Shown here: piece after piece, positions 1 through 7,101 of the stretch
Layout of the letters: every line of letters starts with the position of its first letter
Numbering within the stretch: position 1 is the first letter of the stretch
Assembly: GCA_946478645.1 (NCBI GenBank)
Contig: CAMLCW010000272.1
Span: forward strand, 1-7,101
Source: an uncultured Variovorax sp.
GTDB lineage: Bacteria; Pseudomonadota; Gammaproteobacteria; Burkholderiales; Burkholderiaceae
Direction: 5' to 3'
Length of the DNA stretch: 7,101 bases
Notes under the pieces: model-generated
Seen by the model: the letters and a program-made list of their open reading frames with translations, nothing else
What the model was told of the DNA's origin: nothing
Databases searched by the model: none
Translations under genes and position numbers: made by a program

Positions 1-230
1 TTGAACGGCACCAGCTGGTTGACGTCGGTCTGGCCGTTGATGATGCGCTTGTCGGAAGCTTTGACGCGCTGTGTGGCAACGGGTGCTGCAAGCGGCAGGG
101 CAGAAGACGAAGTCGGCGCATCCACCGTTCGGCCCGCGGGCGGGCCGCTGGTCGATGGTTGGTACTGCTGCAATCCTTGTTGCATATCCTTTGGCAAGGA
201 GGGCTTGACTTCTTCGTCCCAGGTCAACAT
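1..230 (-). CDS. nrdB: Ribonucleotide reductase class Ia, small (beta, R2) subunit, N-terminal part
   Basis: This is the 5' part of the gene for the subunit that carries the diiron-tyrosyl radical cofactor and passes the radical to NrdA for reduction of ribonucleoside diphosphates in the cytoplasm. Only 76 codons are in the window; the frame stays open to the left edge. The protein begins MLTWDEEVKPS, continues through a low-complexity Pro/Ser/Ala stretch (about residues 24-52), and reaches KRIINGQTDVNQLVPF, which is the conserved entry to the R2 fold in proteobacterial NrdB. The ATG at 228-230 is chosen because MLTWDEE is a typical NrdB N-terminus; the upstream GGA about 8 nt before it is only a weak ribosome binding site. 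The iron ligands and radical tyrosine lie beyond the window. It follows nrdA on the same strand after 179 nt, consistent with an nrdAB operon, possibly with an extra promoter for nrdB. Confidence 0.9.
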   Translation of the reverse strand, partial: MLTWDEEVKPSLPKDMQQGLQQYQPSTSGPPAGRTVDAPTSSSALPLAAPVATQRVKASDKRIINGQTDVNQLVPF

Positions 231-409
231 AGAAAAATCCAATGCTCAATTATCGGAGCAACGATGTGAGTTGCAAAGTGCTCGCCCACGCCGCGCTCCA
301 TTTATGTGGTTGTTATGTTGCTCCCATGCATCGTGCGATGTCAGTCGATGCCGTGACCGACTGAGGGTTCGCAACGCGCTGCATGGGCCTCGCTGATTTC
401 AACGACGCG
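231..409 (-). other. nrdA-nrdB intergenic region
   Basis: This non-coding gap is long for two subunits of one enzyme. I see no gene in it. It holds a candidate promoter for nrdB (249-277), a 12-bp dyad CATCG-TG-CGATG (329-340), an 8-bp inverted repeat pairing GGAGCAAC (255-262) with GTTGCTCC (317-324), and a TTATGT direct repeat at 302-307 and 313-318, 11 bp apart. No hairpin followed by a T tract is visible on the minus strand, so read-through from nrdA into nrdB is likely. Confidence 0.6.
249..277 (-). promoter_or_regulatory. Candidate sigma-70-type promoter for nrdB
   Basis: Read on the minus strand, TTTGCA (272-277) is followed after exactly 17 bp by GATAAT (249-254). The -10 matches the TATAAT consensus at 5 of 6 positions; the -35 matches at 4 of 6. 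The transcript would start about 12 nt before the nrdB ATG. It could give extra NrdB independently of the nrdA promoter, but such matches occur by chance in A/T-richer gaps of a high-GC genome. Confidence 0.3.
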
Positions 410-3328
410 TCACTGGCACGCTTCGCAGGTCGGATCGTCGACGCCGCAGAACGCGATGTCGGTGGCCGGCATCGCACTCATCTGCGCCTTCGCTGCAGCG
501 GCCGCGGCCTCGAGTGCACTCATGCCCGAACCTGCATCGCTGCCGCCCGACGACACCGCATTGAGGCGGCCCGACTGCACGGTGGACTTCTCGGCGTGCG
601 TCGCGCTCTGCGTGCGCAGGTAGTAAGTGGTCTTCAGGCCGCGCAGCCAAGCGAGCTTGTAGGTGTCGTCGAGCTTCTTGCCCGATGCACCGGCCATGTA
701 GATGTTGAGCGACTGCGCCTGGTCGATCCATTTCTGGCGGCGCGCAGCGGCCTCGACGAGCCAGGTGGTCTCGACCTCGAACGCGGTGGCGTAGAGCGCC
801 TTCACGTCCTGCGGCACGCGGTCGATCGGACGCAGCGAGCCGTCGAAGTGCTTCAGGTCCATGACCATCACGTCGTCCCACAGGCCCAGGCGCTTGAGGT
901 CGCGCACCAGGTAGTGGTTGATCACGGTGAACTCGCCCGACAGGTTCGACTTGACCGACAGGTTGCCGAAGCAGGGTTCGATCGAGGCGTCGACGCCGAT
1001 GATGTTCGAGATCGTCGCGGTCGGCGCGATCGCCACGCAGTTGGAGTTGCGCATGCCGTCGGCCTTGATCTTGGCGCGCAGCGCGTCCCAGTCGAGGGTG
1101 GCCGAGCGGTCGACCTCGACGTAGCCGCCGCGTGCCTTCTCGAGCAGGTCGAGCGAGTCGATCGGCAGGATGCCCTTGTCCCACAGCGAGCCCTTGTAGC
1201 TCGAGTACTTGCCGCGCTCGCGGGCCAGCTCGGTCGAGGCCCAGTAGGCGTGGTAGCAGATGGCTTCCATCGACTCGTCGGCGAACTGCACGGCTTCCTG
1301 CGAGGCGTAGGGAATGCGCAATTCGTACAGCGCGTCCTGGAAGCCCATCAGGCCCAGGCCGACCGGGCGGTGGCGCAGGTTCGAGTCGCGCGCCTTCTTG
1401 ACCGCGTAGTAGTTGATGTCGATCACGTTGTCGAGCATGCGCATCGCGGTCGAGATCGTCTTCTTGAGCTTTTCCTGGTCGACCTTGCCGTCCTTCAGGT
1501 GCTGCAGCAGGTTCACCGAACCCAGGTTGCAGACGGCGGTTTCGGTGTCGCTGGTGTTCAGCGTGATCTCGGTGCACAGGTTCGACGAGTGGACGACGCC
1601 GGCGTGCTGCTGCGGCGAGCGCACGTTGCAGGCGTCCTTGAACGTGATCCAGGGATGGCCGGTTTCGAACAGCATCGTGAGCATCTTGCGCCACAGGTCG
1701 GTCGCCTGCAGCGTGCGGCTCGGCTTGATCTCGCCGCGGGCAGCCTTCTCTTCATAAGCCACGTAGGCCTTTTCGAAGTCGGCGCCGAAGAGGTCATGCA
1801 GGTCGGGCACGTTCGAAGGCGAGAACAGCGTCCAGGTGCCCTTTTCCATCACGCGGCGCATGAACAGGTCGGGGATCCAGTTGGCGGTGTTCATGTCGTG
1901 CGTGCGGCGGCGGTCGTCGCCGGTGTTCTTGCGCAGCTCCAGGAACTCCTCGATGTCGAGGTGCCAGGTTTCGAGGTAGGTGCAGACGGCGCCCTTGCGC
2001 TTGCCGCCCTGGTTCACGGCCACGGCCGTGTCGTTGACCACCTTGAGGAACGGCACCACGCCCTGCGATTCGCCGTTGGTGCCCTTGATGTGGCTGCCGA
2101 GCGCGCGCACGCGGGTCCAGTCGTTGCCCAGGCCGCCCGCGAACTTCGAGAGCAGGGCGTTTTCCTTGATCGACTCGTAGATGCCGTCGAGGTCGTCGGG
2201 CACGGTGGTCAGGTAGCAGCTCGACAGCTGCGAGCGCAGCGTGCCGCTGTTGAAGAGCGTGGGCGTGGACGACATGAAGTCGAACGACGACAGCACTTCG
2301 TAGAACTCGATGGCGCGTGCCTCGCGGTCGATCTCGTTGAGCGCCAGGCCCATCGACACGCGCATGAAGAACGCTTGCGGCAGCTCGATGCGCGACTTGC
2401 GCACGTGCAGGAAGTAGCGGTCGTACAGGGTCTGCAGGCCGAGGTAGTCGAACTGGTTGTCGCGCTCGGCCTTGAGTGCGGCGCCGAGGCGGGCCAGGTC
2501 GTACTGGAGCAGCTTCTCGTCGAGCAGCTCGTTCTCGACGCCCTTCTTGATGAACTGCGGGAAGTAGTCGGCGTAGGTCTGCGCGCGCTCGGCGGGCATG
2601 ACTTCGCGGCCGATGATTTCCTTGAAGATCGTGTGCAGCAGCAGGCGGGCGGTGGCGAAGGTGTAGTCGGGGTCCTTCTCGATCAGCGTGCGGGCGGCCA
2701 GGATCGAGGCCTTGTAGACCTCGTCGAGCGGCACGCCGTCGTACAGGTTGCGCATCGTCTCGGCGACGATCGGCTCGGCCGTGATGCCGCCGCCCAGGCC
2801 TTCGCAGGCCGACTCGATCAGGCCCTTGAGCTCGTTCAGGTCGAGTGCCACGCGCTCGCCGCGGTCGAGCACGTGCAGCGACGGCACGGCCGGCGCCTGC
2901 TGTTCGCCCTGCTTGGAGCGCTCCTGGGTGCGGCGCTCGCGGTAGAGCACGTAGGCACGCGCGATCTCATGGTGGCCGCCGCGCATCAGGCCGAGCTCGA
3001 CCTGGTCCTGCACGTCCTCGATGTGGAAGGTGCCGCCGCCCGGGCGCGAACGCACGAGCGCGCGGATCACGCCCTGCGTGAGCGTGTCCACGGTCTCGCG
3101 CACGCTGGCCGAGGCCGCGCCCTGGGTGCCGTGCACCGCCAGGAAGGCCTTCATCATCGCGATCGCGATCTTGTTCGGCTCGAACGGCACCACGGCGCCG
3201 TTGCGGCGGATGATCTGGTAGTGCGCGAGGCTCTGGCTCGTCGGCGAGCCGGCCGTGTCCTGCGGCTGCAGCGACGGCGCGGAAGGAACGGCGCGCGGGG
3301 TCGACGGGGTGTTCAGGGTTGTTTGCAT
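410..3328 (-). CDS. nrdA: Ribonucleoside-diphosphate reductase class Ia, large (alpha, R1) subunit with two ATP-cones
   Basis: Cytoplasmic catalytic subunit that reduces NDPs to dNDPs using a radical supplied by NrdB. The 972-aa protein has an N-terminal ATP-cone (about 36-132; IIRRNGAVVPFEPNKI then EIARAYVLYRERR), a second, more divergent cone-like domain (about 148-236), then the ten-stranded R1 barrel. By alignment with E. coli NrdA, the active-site redox cysteines are C371 (SSCYL) and C600 (AVCNLGS). The thiyl radical cysteine is C585 with N583 and E587 (SNLCTE), and Y902-Y903 (TTYYLRT) are the radical-transfer tyrosines. The tail ends C961...C968-E-A-C971-Q and follows an Ala-rich linker, as expected for thioredoxin/glutaredoxin-reduced arms. 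The two-cone layout and length resemble Pseudomonas aeruginosa NrdA rather than the shorter E. coli enzyme. The ATG at 3326-3328 is chosen because it has a good ribosome binding site and sits downstream of the promoter; the frame remains open upstream to 3658, but that extension looks unlike NrdA. Regulation is probably by NrdR plus allosteric dATP binding. Confidence 0.97.
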   Translation of the reverse strand: MQTTLNTPSTPRAVPSAPSLQPQDTAGSPTSQSLAHYQIIRRNGAVVPFEPNKIAIAMMKAFLAVHGTQGAASASVRETVDTLTQGVIRALVRSRPGGGTFHIEDVQDQVELGLMRGGHHEIARAYVLYRERRTQERSKQGEQQAPAVPSLHVLDRGERVALDLNELKGLIESACEGLGGGITAEPIVAETMRNLYDGVPLDEVYKASILAARTLIEKDPDYTFATARLLLHTIFKEIIGREVMPAERAQTYADYFPQFIKKGVENELLDEKLLQYDLARLGAALKAERDNQFDYLGLQTLYDRYFLHVRKSRIELPQAFFMRVSMGLALNEIDREARAIEFYEVLSSFDFMSSTPTLFNSGTLRSQLSSCYLTTVPDDLDGIYESIKENALLSKFAGGLGNDWTRVRALGSHIKGTNGESQGVVPFLKVVNDTAVAVNQGGKRKGAVCTYLETWHLDIEEFLELRKNTGDDRRRTHDMNTANWIPDLFMRRVMEKGTWTLFSPSNVPDLHDLFGADFEKAYVAYEEKAARGEIKPSRTLQATDLWRKMLTMLFETGHPWITFKDACNVRSPQQHAGVVHSSNLCTEITLNTSDTETAVCNLGSVNLLQHLKDGKVDQEKLKKTISTAMRMLDNVIDINYYAVKKARDSNLRHRPVGLGLMGFQDALYELRIPYASQEAVQFADESMEAICYHAYWASTELARERGKYSSYKGSLWDKGILPIDSLDLLEKARGGYVEVDRSATLDWDALRAKIKADGMRNSNCVAIAPTATISNIIGVDASIEPCFGNLSVKSNLSGEFTVINHYLVRDLKRLGLWDDVMVMDLKHFDGSLRPIDRVPQDVKALYATAFEVETTWLVEAAARRQKWIDQAQSLNIYMAGASGKKLDDTYKLAWLRGLKTTYYLRTQSATHAEKSTVQSGRLNAVSSGGSDAGSGMSALEAAAAAAKAQMSAMPATDIAFCGVDDPTCEACQ

Positions 3329-3333
3329 TCGCT

Positions 3334-3340
3334 TCCTCTC
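3334..3340 (-). promoter_or_regulatory. Ribosome binding site of nrdA
   Basis: GAGAGGA on the minus strand lies 5 nt before the ATG at 3328. It is the best Shine-Dalgarno match in the window and decides the nrdA start against upstream in-frame ATG codons, such as those encoding MENATSS and MRCASRP. Confidence 0.75.
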
Positions 3341-3411
3341 GGTTGGCAATTCTTGTGGGGGTGGCAGCGCCTGGGCCGGGCATCGCGCCGGGGCAGGTGG
3401 ATGGACGGAAC

Positions 3412-3427
3412 ACACTATATCTAGGGT
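3412..3427. promoter_or_regulatory. NrdR box, promoter-proximal
   Basis: The 16-mer ACACTATATCTAGGGT on the plus strand matches the published NrdR consensus acaCwAtATaTwGtgt at 14 of 16 positions by my alignment. It overlaps the -10 element of the nrdA promoter. NrdR is the nucleotide-sensing zinc-finger/ATP-cone repressor of ribonucleotide reductase genes; its gene is not in this window. Confidence 0.75.
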
Positions 3428-3442
3428 GTGAGGTGCCCACAA
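3414..3442 (-). promoter_or_regulatory. nrdA promoter, sigma-70 type
   Basis: On the minus strand TTGTGG (3437-3442) is followed after exactly 17 bp by TATAGT (3414-3419), a 5-of-6 match to the -10 consensus. Transcription should start near 3405-3407, leaving a leader of about 80 nt. The -10 lies inside one NrdR-like box and the -35 is directly next to the other, an arrangement in which bound repressor would exclude RNA polymerase. Confidence 0.65.
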
Positions 3443-3443
3443 C

Positions 3444-3459
3444 CCACTAGATGTAGCGT
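3444..3459. promoter_or_regulatory. NrdR box, distal
   Basis: CCACTAGATGTAGCGT on the plus strand matches the NrdR consensus at 12 of 16 positions. It is weaker alone, but it lies exactly 32 bp (about three helical turns) from the proximal box, which is the tandem spacing usual for NrdR sites. It ends just upstream of the -35 element. Confidence 0.6.
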
Positions 3460-3520
3460 TTTCCATCGGATACAACGGGGTGGTTTTTCGGCCCCGAAAC
3501 GCGCTACGGCCATTTGTGCC

Positions 3521-3540
3521 CCATGAACATTGGTTCATGG
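3521..3540. repeat. 20-bp inverted repeat upstream of the nrdA promoter
   Basis: CCATGAAC and GTTCATGG form perfect 8-bp arms around the 4-nt centre ATTG. It lies about 80 bp upstream of the nrdA -35 element. No T or A tract follows on either strand, so it does not look like an intrinsic terminator. It could be an operator for a dimeric regulator, but I recognise no family from the motif. Confidence 0.5.
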
Positions 3541-3679
3541 TGTCGCAACCCGCGTGGAATGGCGCTTGCAGGCCGTTTTGGGCTTCCAGGGCGCATGGTT
3601 GCTGCATGCGGCGTTTGCAATGTTGTCGAAATCCACCGGGGCGCGACGCGCATCGCATGGCGCGGTGCGATTGAAAAAA

Positions 3680-4280
3680 TTAGCGGCCCATCACCTGCGC
3701 GGGGAACATTTTTGGCGGCCAGCCGAGCCAGTCGCGCAGCAACGGCCAGTCGAAGCCCGCGCCCGGGTCGTGTTTGCGGCCGGGCGCGATGTGCTCATGG
3801 CCCGCGATGTGCGCGATCGGAAACTGCTGCGCGATCGCGGCGCAAAGGCCGGCCAGCGTTTCGTACTGCGGCGTGTCGAACGGCTGGCCCTCGAGGCCCT
3901 CGAGCTCGATGCCGACCGAGTCGTCGTTGCAGTTGGCGCGGCCGCGCCAGGCCGATACGCCGGCGTGCCAGGCGCGATCGTCGCAGCTCACGAACTGCCA
4001 GAGCTCGCCGTTGCGCCGCACATAGAAATGTGAGGAGACCTCGAGCCCGCGGATCGACTGGAAGTACGGATGCGCATCCCAGTCGAGCTGGTTCGCAAAG
4101 AGCTGCTGCACGGCCTGGCCGCCGTATTCGCCCGGCGGCAGGCTGATCGAATGCAGCACGATGAGGTCGGTCTGCGCGCCCACGGGCCGCGGCCCGAAGT
4201 TGGGCGAGCGCTGGCGCCGTGCGAAGCGGTACCAGCCGGCCCGCCAGAGGGGCTGCTGCGCATCGGCGGCGCCCGGCGAA

Positions 4281-4294
<14 letters not shown>
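3680..4294 (-). CDS. ampD: 1,6-anhydro-N-acetylmuramyl-L-alanine amidase
   Basis: Zinc amidase that cleaves the bond between anhydro-N-acetylmuramic acid and L-alanine in muropeptides imported during peptidoglycan recycling. The 204-aa protein has a single amidase_2-type domain (about residues 33-183). By alignment with enterobacterial AmpD, the zinc ligands are H48 (VLHSISLPPG), H166 and D176 (both in GHEHIAPGRKHDPG); the catalytic residues are E130 (GIELEG) and K174. No signal peptide or membrane segment is seen, which fits a cytoplasmic AmpD rather than a periplasmic AmiD-type amidase. The ATG at 4292-4294 lies 14 nt inside the pilR reading frame, with only a weak ribosome binding site, so translation is probably coupled to pilR. 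Loss of AmpD in other bacteria derepresses AmpR-controlled beta-lactamase; whether an ampR-ampC pair exists here cannot be seen. The gene ends in TAA followed at once by six T. Confidence 0.93.
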
Positions 4295-5837
<1,543 letters not shown>

Positions 5838-5841
5838 GGCG

Positions 5842-7101
5842 CTATTGTGTCAGCCGGTTTTCGCTCGGCGCGAAGCGCACGAAGAATTCGTTGCCCTCGG
5901 GACCGCCCGCGACGAGCGCGCGGCGCTCGTAGCCGATGGTCGCGCCGTGGCGCCGGCACAGCTCGCGGCACAGGAACAGGCCAAGTCCGCTCGAGCGGCT
6001 TTCGGACGAGAAGAAGGGCTCGAACAGGTGGCGCTGCACCGCGGGTTCGAGCGGCGCGCCGTCGCTCCACACCCGCAGCGTTGGGGCGCCGGCGCTCCCG
6101 TGCTGCAGGACGGTGACGACCTGGATCGAGCCTTCGCGGCTGCCGGCGTAGCGCGCGGCATTGTCGAGCAGGTTCACCAGCAGGCGGCGCAGGTGCTCGA
6201 CGTCGAAGCGCACCTCGCTGTCGCCGGCGTCGAGCGCGATCAGCACGCCCTGGCGCTGCGTCTGGCGCACCCATTCCTCGGCCAGCGCGCGCACGGCGGG
6301 ATCGAGCACCACCTGCTCGCCGAGCGAGAGCACGCGCTGCTGGCGCGCCCGCGAGACGTCGAGCACGTCGTCCACGATGCGCGCGAGCCGCTGGGCGTTG
6401 TGCTGCACCATGCTCGTCAGCTTGCGGTGGGCGGGATCGGTCAGGTCTTCGTTGAGCAACGCGCTGGCCTGGGTGATCGCGGCCAGCGGATTGCGGATCT
6501 CGTGGGCCACCGCCGCCGACATGCGACCCATCGCGGCCAGCTTCTCGGTACGGATGCGGGCCTCGAGTTCGCGCAGGTCCTGCAGGAACATCACGCAGAG
6601 GCTTTCGACCCGCCGGTCGCTCGTCGGCGTGAGCCGCGTGCGCACGCGCACCTCGCGCGCCGCCCCGCGCGCCTGCGCAATCGGGATCTCCTCGCTCTGC
6701 GGCGCGCGCCGCGCGAAGGTCTGGCGTGCCAGCGCCGCGAGCGCGTGCCAGGCGGGCTGGGTGTGCAGCGCGAACGGCAGCCCGAGCTTGCCGAGGCCCT
6801 GGCCCAGGATCGCGTCGGCCGCGGGATTGGCCGCATGCACCAGGCCTTCGGCGTCGATCACCAGCACGCCCTCGCTGAGCGTCTCGATCACCAGGTCGTT
6901 GACCTGCGCCTGCATCTGCGCGCTGCTGCGGTTGCGCTGGGCGGTGGCTTCCTCGCGCGCGAGCCGGCGCGCCAGCTCGTGCGCGAGCAGCGCCACCACG
7001 AACAGCCCGGTGCCCGTGAGCGCCGCCTGCACGAAGCGGTTCGACGAGTCGCCGGGCTGCTGCAGCCAGTGCCAGCCCGCATCGGCCAGCAGCAGCAGCG
7101 T
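5842..7101 (-). CDS. pilS: Type IV pilus sensor histidine kinase PilS, C-terminal part
   Basis: The frame is open to the right edge, giving 419 residues of a longer protein; the missing N-terminus should hold most of the membrane segments usual for PilS. The fragment starts at the end of a hydrophobic segment (LLLLADAG), then a last transmembrane helix (about residues 25-41, ALTGTGLFVVALLAHEL). A PAS domain follows (about 68-170, TLSEGVLVIDAEGLVHAANPAA), then a HisKA domain with the phosphorylated histidine at fragment residue 200 (VAHEIRNPLAAI). The HATPase domain has the N-box LLVNLLDNAARYA (307-319), a strongly altered G1 box SDGAP (346-350), the F-box LFEPFF and a G2 box SSGLGL. Apart from G1, this matches PilS; the adjacent pilR supports the call. 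In-frame GTG codons such as that at 7032 are internal, not starts, since the coding sequence continues upstream. The gene ends in TAG 4 nt before the pilR start. Confidence 0.9.
   Translation of the reverse strand, partial: TLLLLADAGWHWLQQPGDSSNRFVQAALTGTGLFVVALLAHELARRLAREEATAQRNRSSAQMQAQVNDLVIETLSEGVLVIDAEGLVHAANPAADAILGQGLGKLGLPFALHTQPAWHALAALARQTFARRAPQSEEIPIAQARGAAREVRVRTRLTPTSDRRVESLCVMFLQDLRELEARIRTEKLAAMGRMSAAVAHEIRNPLAAITQASALLNEDLTDPAHRKLTSMVQHNAQRLARIVDDVLDVSRARQQRVLSLGEQVVLDPAVRALAEEWVRQTQRQGVLIALDAGDSEVRFDVEHLRRLLVNLLDNAARYAGSREGSIQVVTVLQHGSAGAPTLRVWSDGAPLEPAVQRHLFEPFFSSESRSSGLGLFLCRELCRRHGATIGYERRALVAGGPEGNEFFVRFAPSENRLTQ

Larger units (their letters stand above)
3329..3679. other. 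ampD-nrdA intergenic region, 351 nt
   Basis: No protein or RNA gene can be supported here. The nrdA-proximal part (3405-3460) contains the nrdA promoter and two NrdR-like boxes; about 80 nt of untranslated leader separates the expected transcription start (near 3407) from the ATG. The distal part (3460-3679) contains three short perfect dyads: 3521-3540 (8-bp arms), 3592-3610 (6-bp arms CGCATG/CATGCG, 7-nt loop) and 3652-3671 (6-bp arms ATCGCA/TGCGAT, 8-nt loop). A run of six T (minus strand, 3674-3679) follows the ampD stop directly, but no strong stem precedes it. Confidence 0.6.

Noticed and set aside
1..396. Plus-strand frame of 131 codons over the nrdB start and the intergenic gap
   Set aside because: It overlaps a clear NrdB N-terminus on the other strand and has no recognisable sequence or ribosome binding site.
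399..1694. Minus-strand frame of 431 codons inside nrdA
   Set aside because: It is in a different frame from nrdA, whose catalytic motifs are intact through the same stretch; composition is Arg/Ala/Pro-rich without a domain. It does not indicate a frameshift.
383..3424. Plus-strand open frame of 1013 codons antisense to nrdA
   Set aside because: It mirrors nrdA almost exactly, has an Arg/Val/Ala/His-rich composition with no recognisable domain, and is the usual by-product of G/C-rich third positions on the coding strand.
3329..3658. N-terminal extension of nrdA by 110 codons
   Set aside because: The extra sequence resembles no NrdA N-terminus, contains the promoter and NrdR boxes, and lies upstream of a good ribosome binding site for the ATG at 3328.
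3652..3720. Intrinsic terminator after ampD
   Set aside because: Six T follow the stop codon, but the sequence before them on the minus strand forms only 3-4 bp stems; the 6-bp dyad at 3652-3671 lies after the T run, in the wrong order.
7030..7032. GTG at 7032 as the start of a shorter sensor kinase
   Set aside because: The frame continues upstream to the window edge with membrane-like sequence, and PilS kinases normally have several transmembrane helices before this point.

Overview
The window reads as chromosomal housekeeping DNA from a high-GC betaproteobacterium, most likely Burkholderiales and probably Comamonadaceae (Variovorax- or Acidovorax-like). I infer this from the protein sequence style (a two-ATP-cone NrdA ending in CEACQ and a PilS/PilR pair followed by AmpD), the strong G/C third-position bias, and the long spurious antisense reading frames typical of such genomes. 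All genes I can support lie on the minus strand, so transcription runs from the right edge to the left edge.

Right half (7101 to 3680): a tight three-gene cluster, pilS-pilR-ampD. The histidine kinase gene pilS is cut by the window's right edge. pilR, a sigma-54-dependent response regulator, starts with GTG 4 nt after the pilS stop. ampD, a cytoplasmic 1,6-anhydro-muropeptide amidase, starts 14 nt inside the end of pilR. Spacing and overlap suggest one transcript with coupled translation. PilS/PilR normally control type IV pilin transcription; AmpD recycles peptidoglycan.

Middle (3679 to 3329): a 351-nt non-coding region between ampD and nrdA. Its nrdA-proximal part carries a good sigma-70-type promoter (TTGTGG, 17 bp, TATAGT) with two NrdR-like boxes centred 32 bp apart. 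One box covers the -10 element and the other lies just upstream of the -35. The remainder holds three short perfect dyads, including a 20-bp one at 3521-3540, with no convincing gene.

Left half (3328 to 1): nrdA, encoding the large subunit of class Ia ribonucleotide reductase (972 aa, tandem N-terminal ATP-cones, all catalytic residues present), then a 179-nt gap, then the first 76 codons of nrdB, encoding the small subunit, cut by the left edge. The gap contains a possible secondary promoter for nrdB and small repeats.

I see no mobile element, CRISPR array, tRNA, rRNA or clearly novel system. The points most worth a second look are the altered ATP-binding G1 box of PilS (SDGAP instead of DxGxG), the variant sigma-54 contact loop of PilR (GSYTGS), the ampD linkage to pilSR, and the NrdR-type control region of nrdA.
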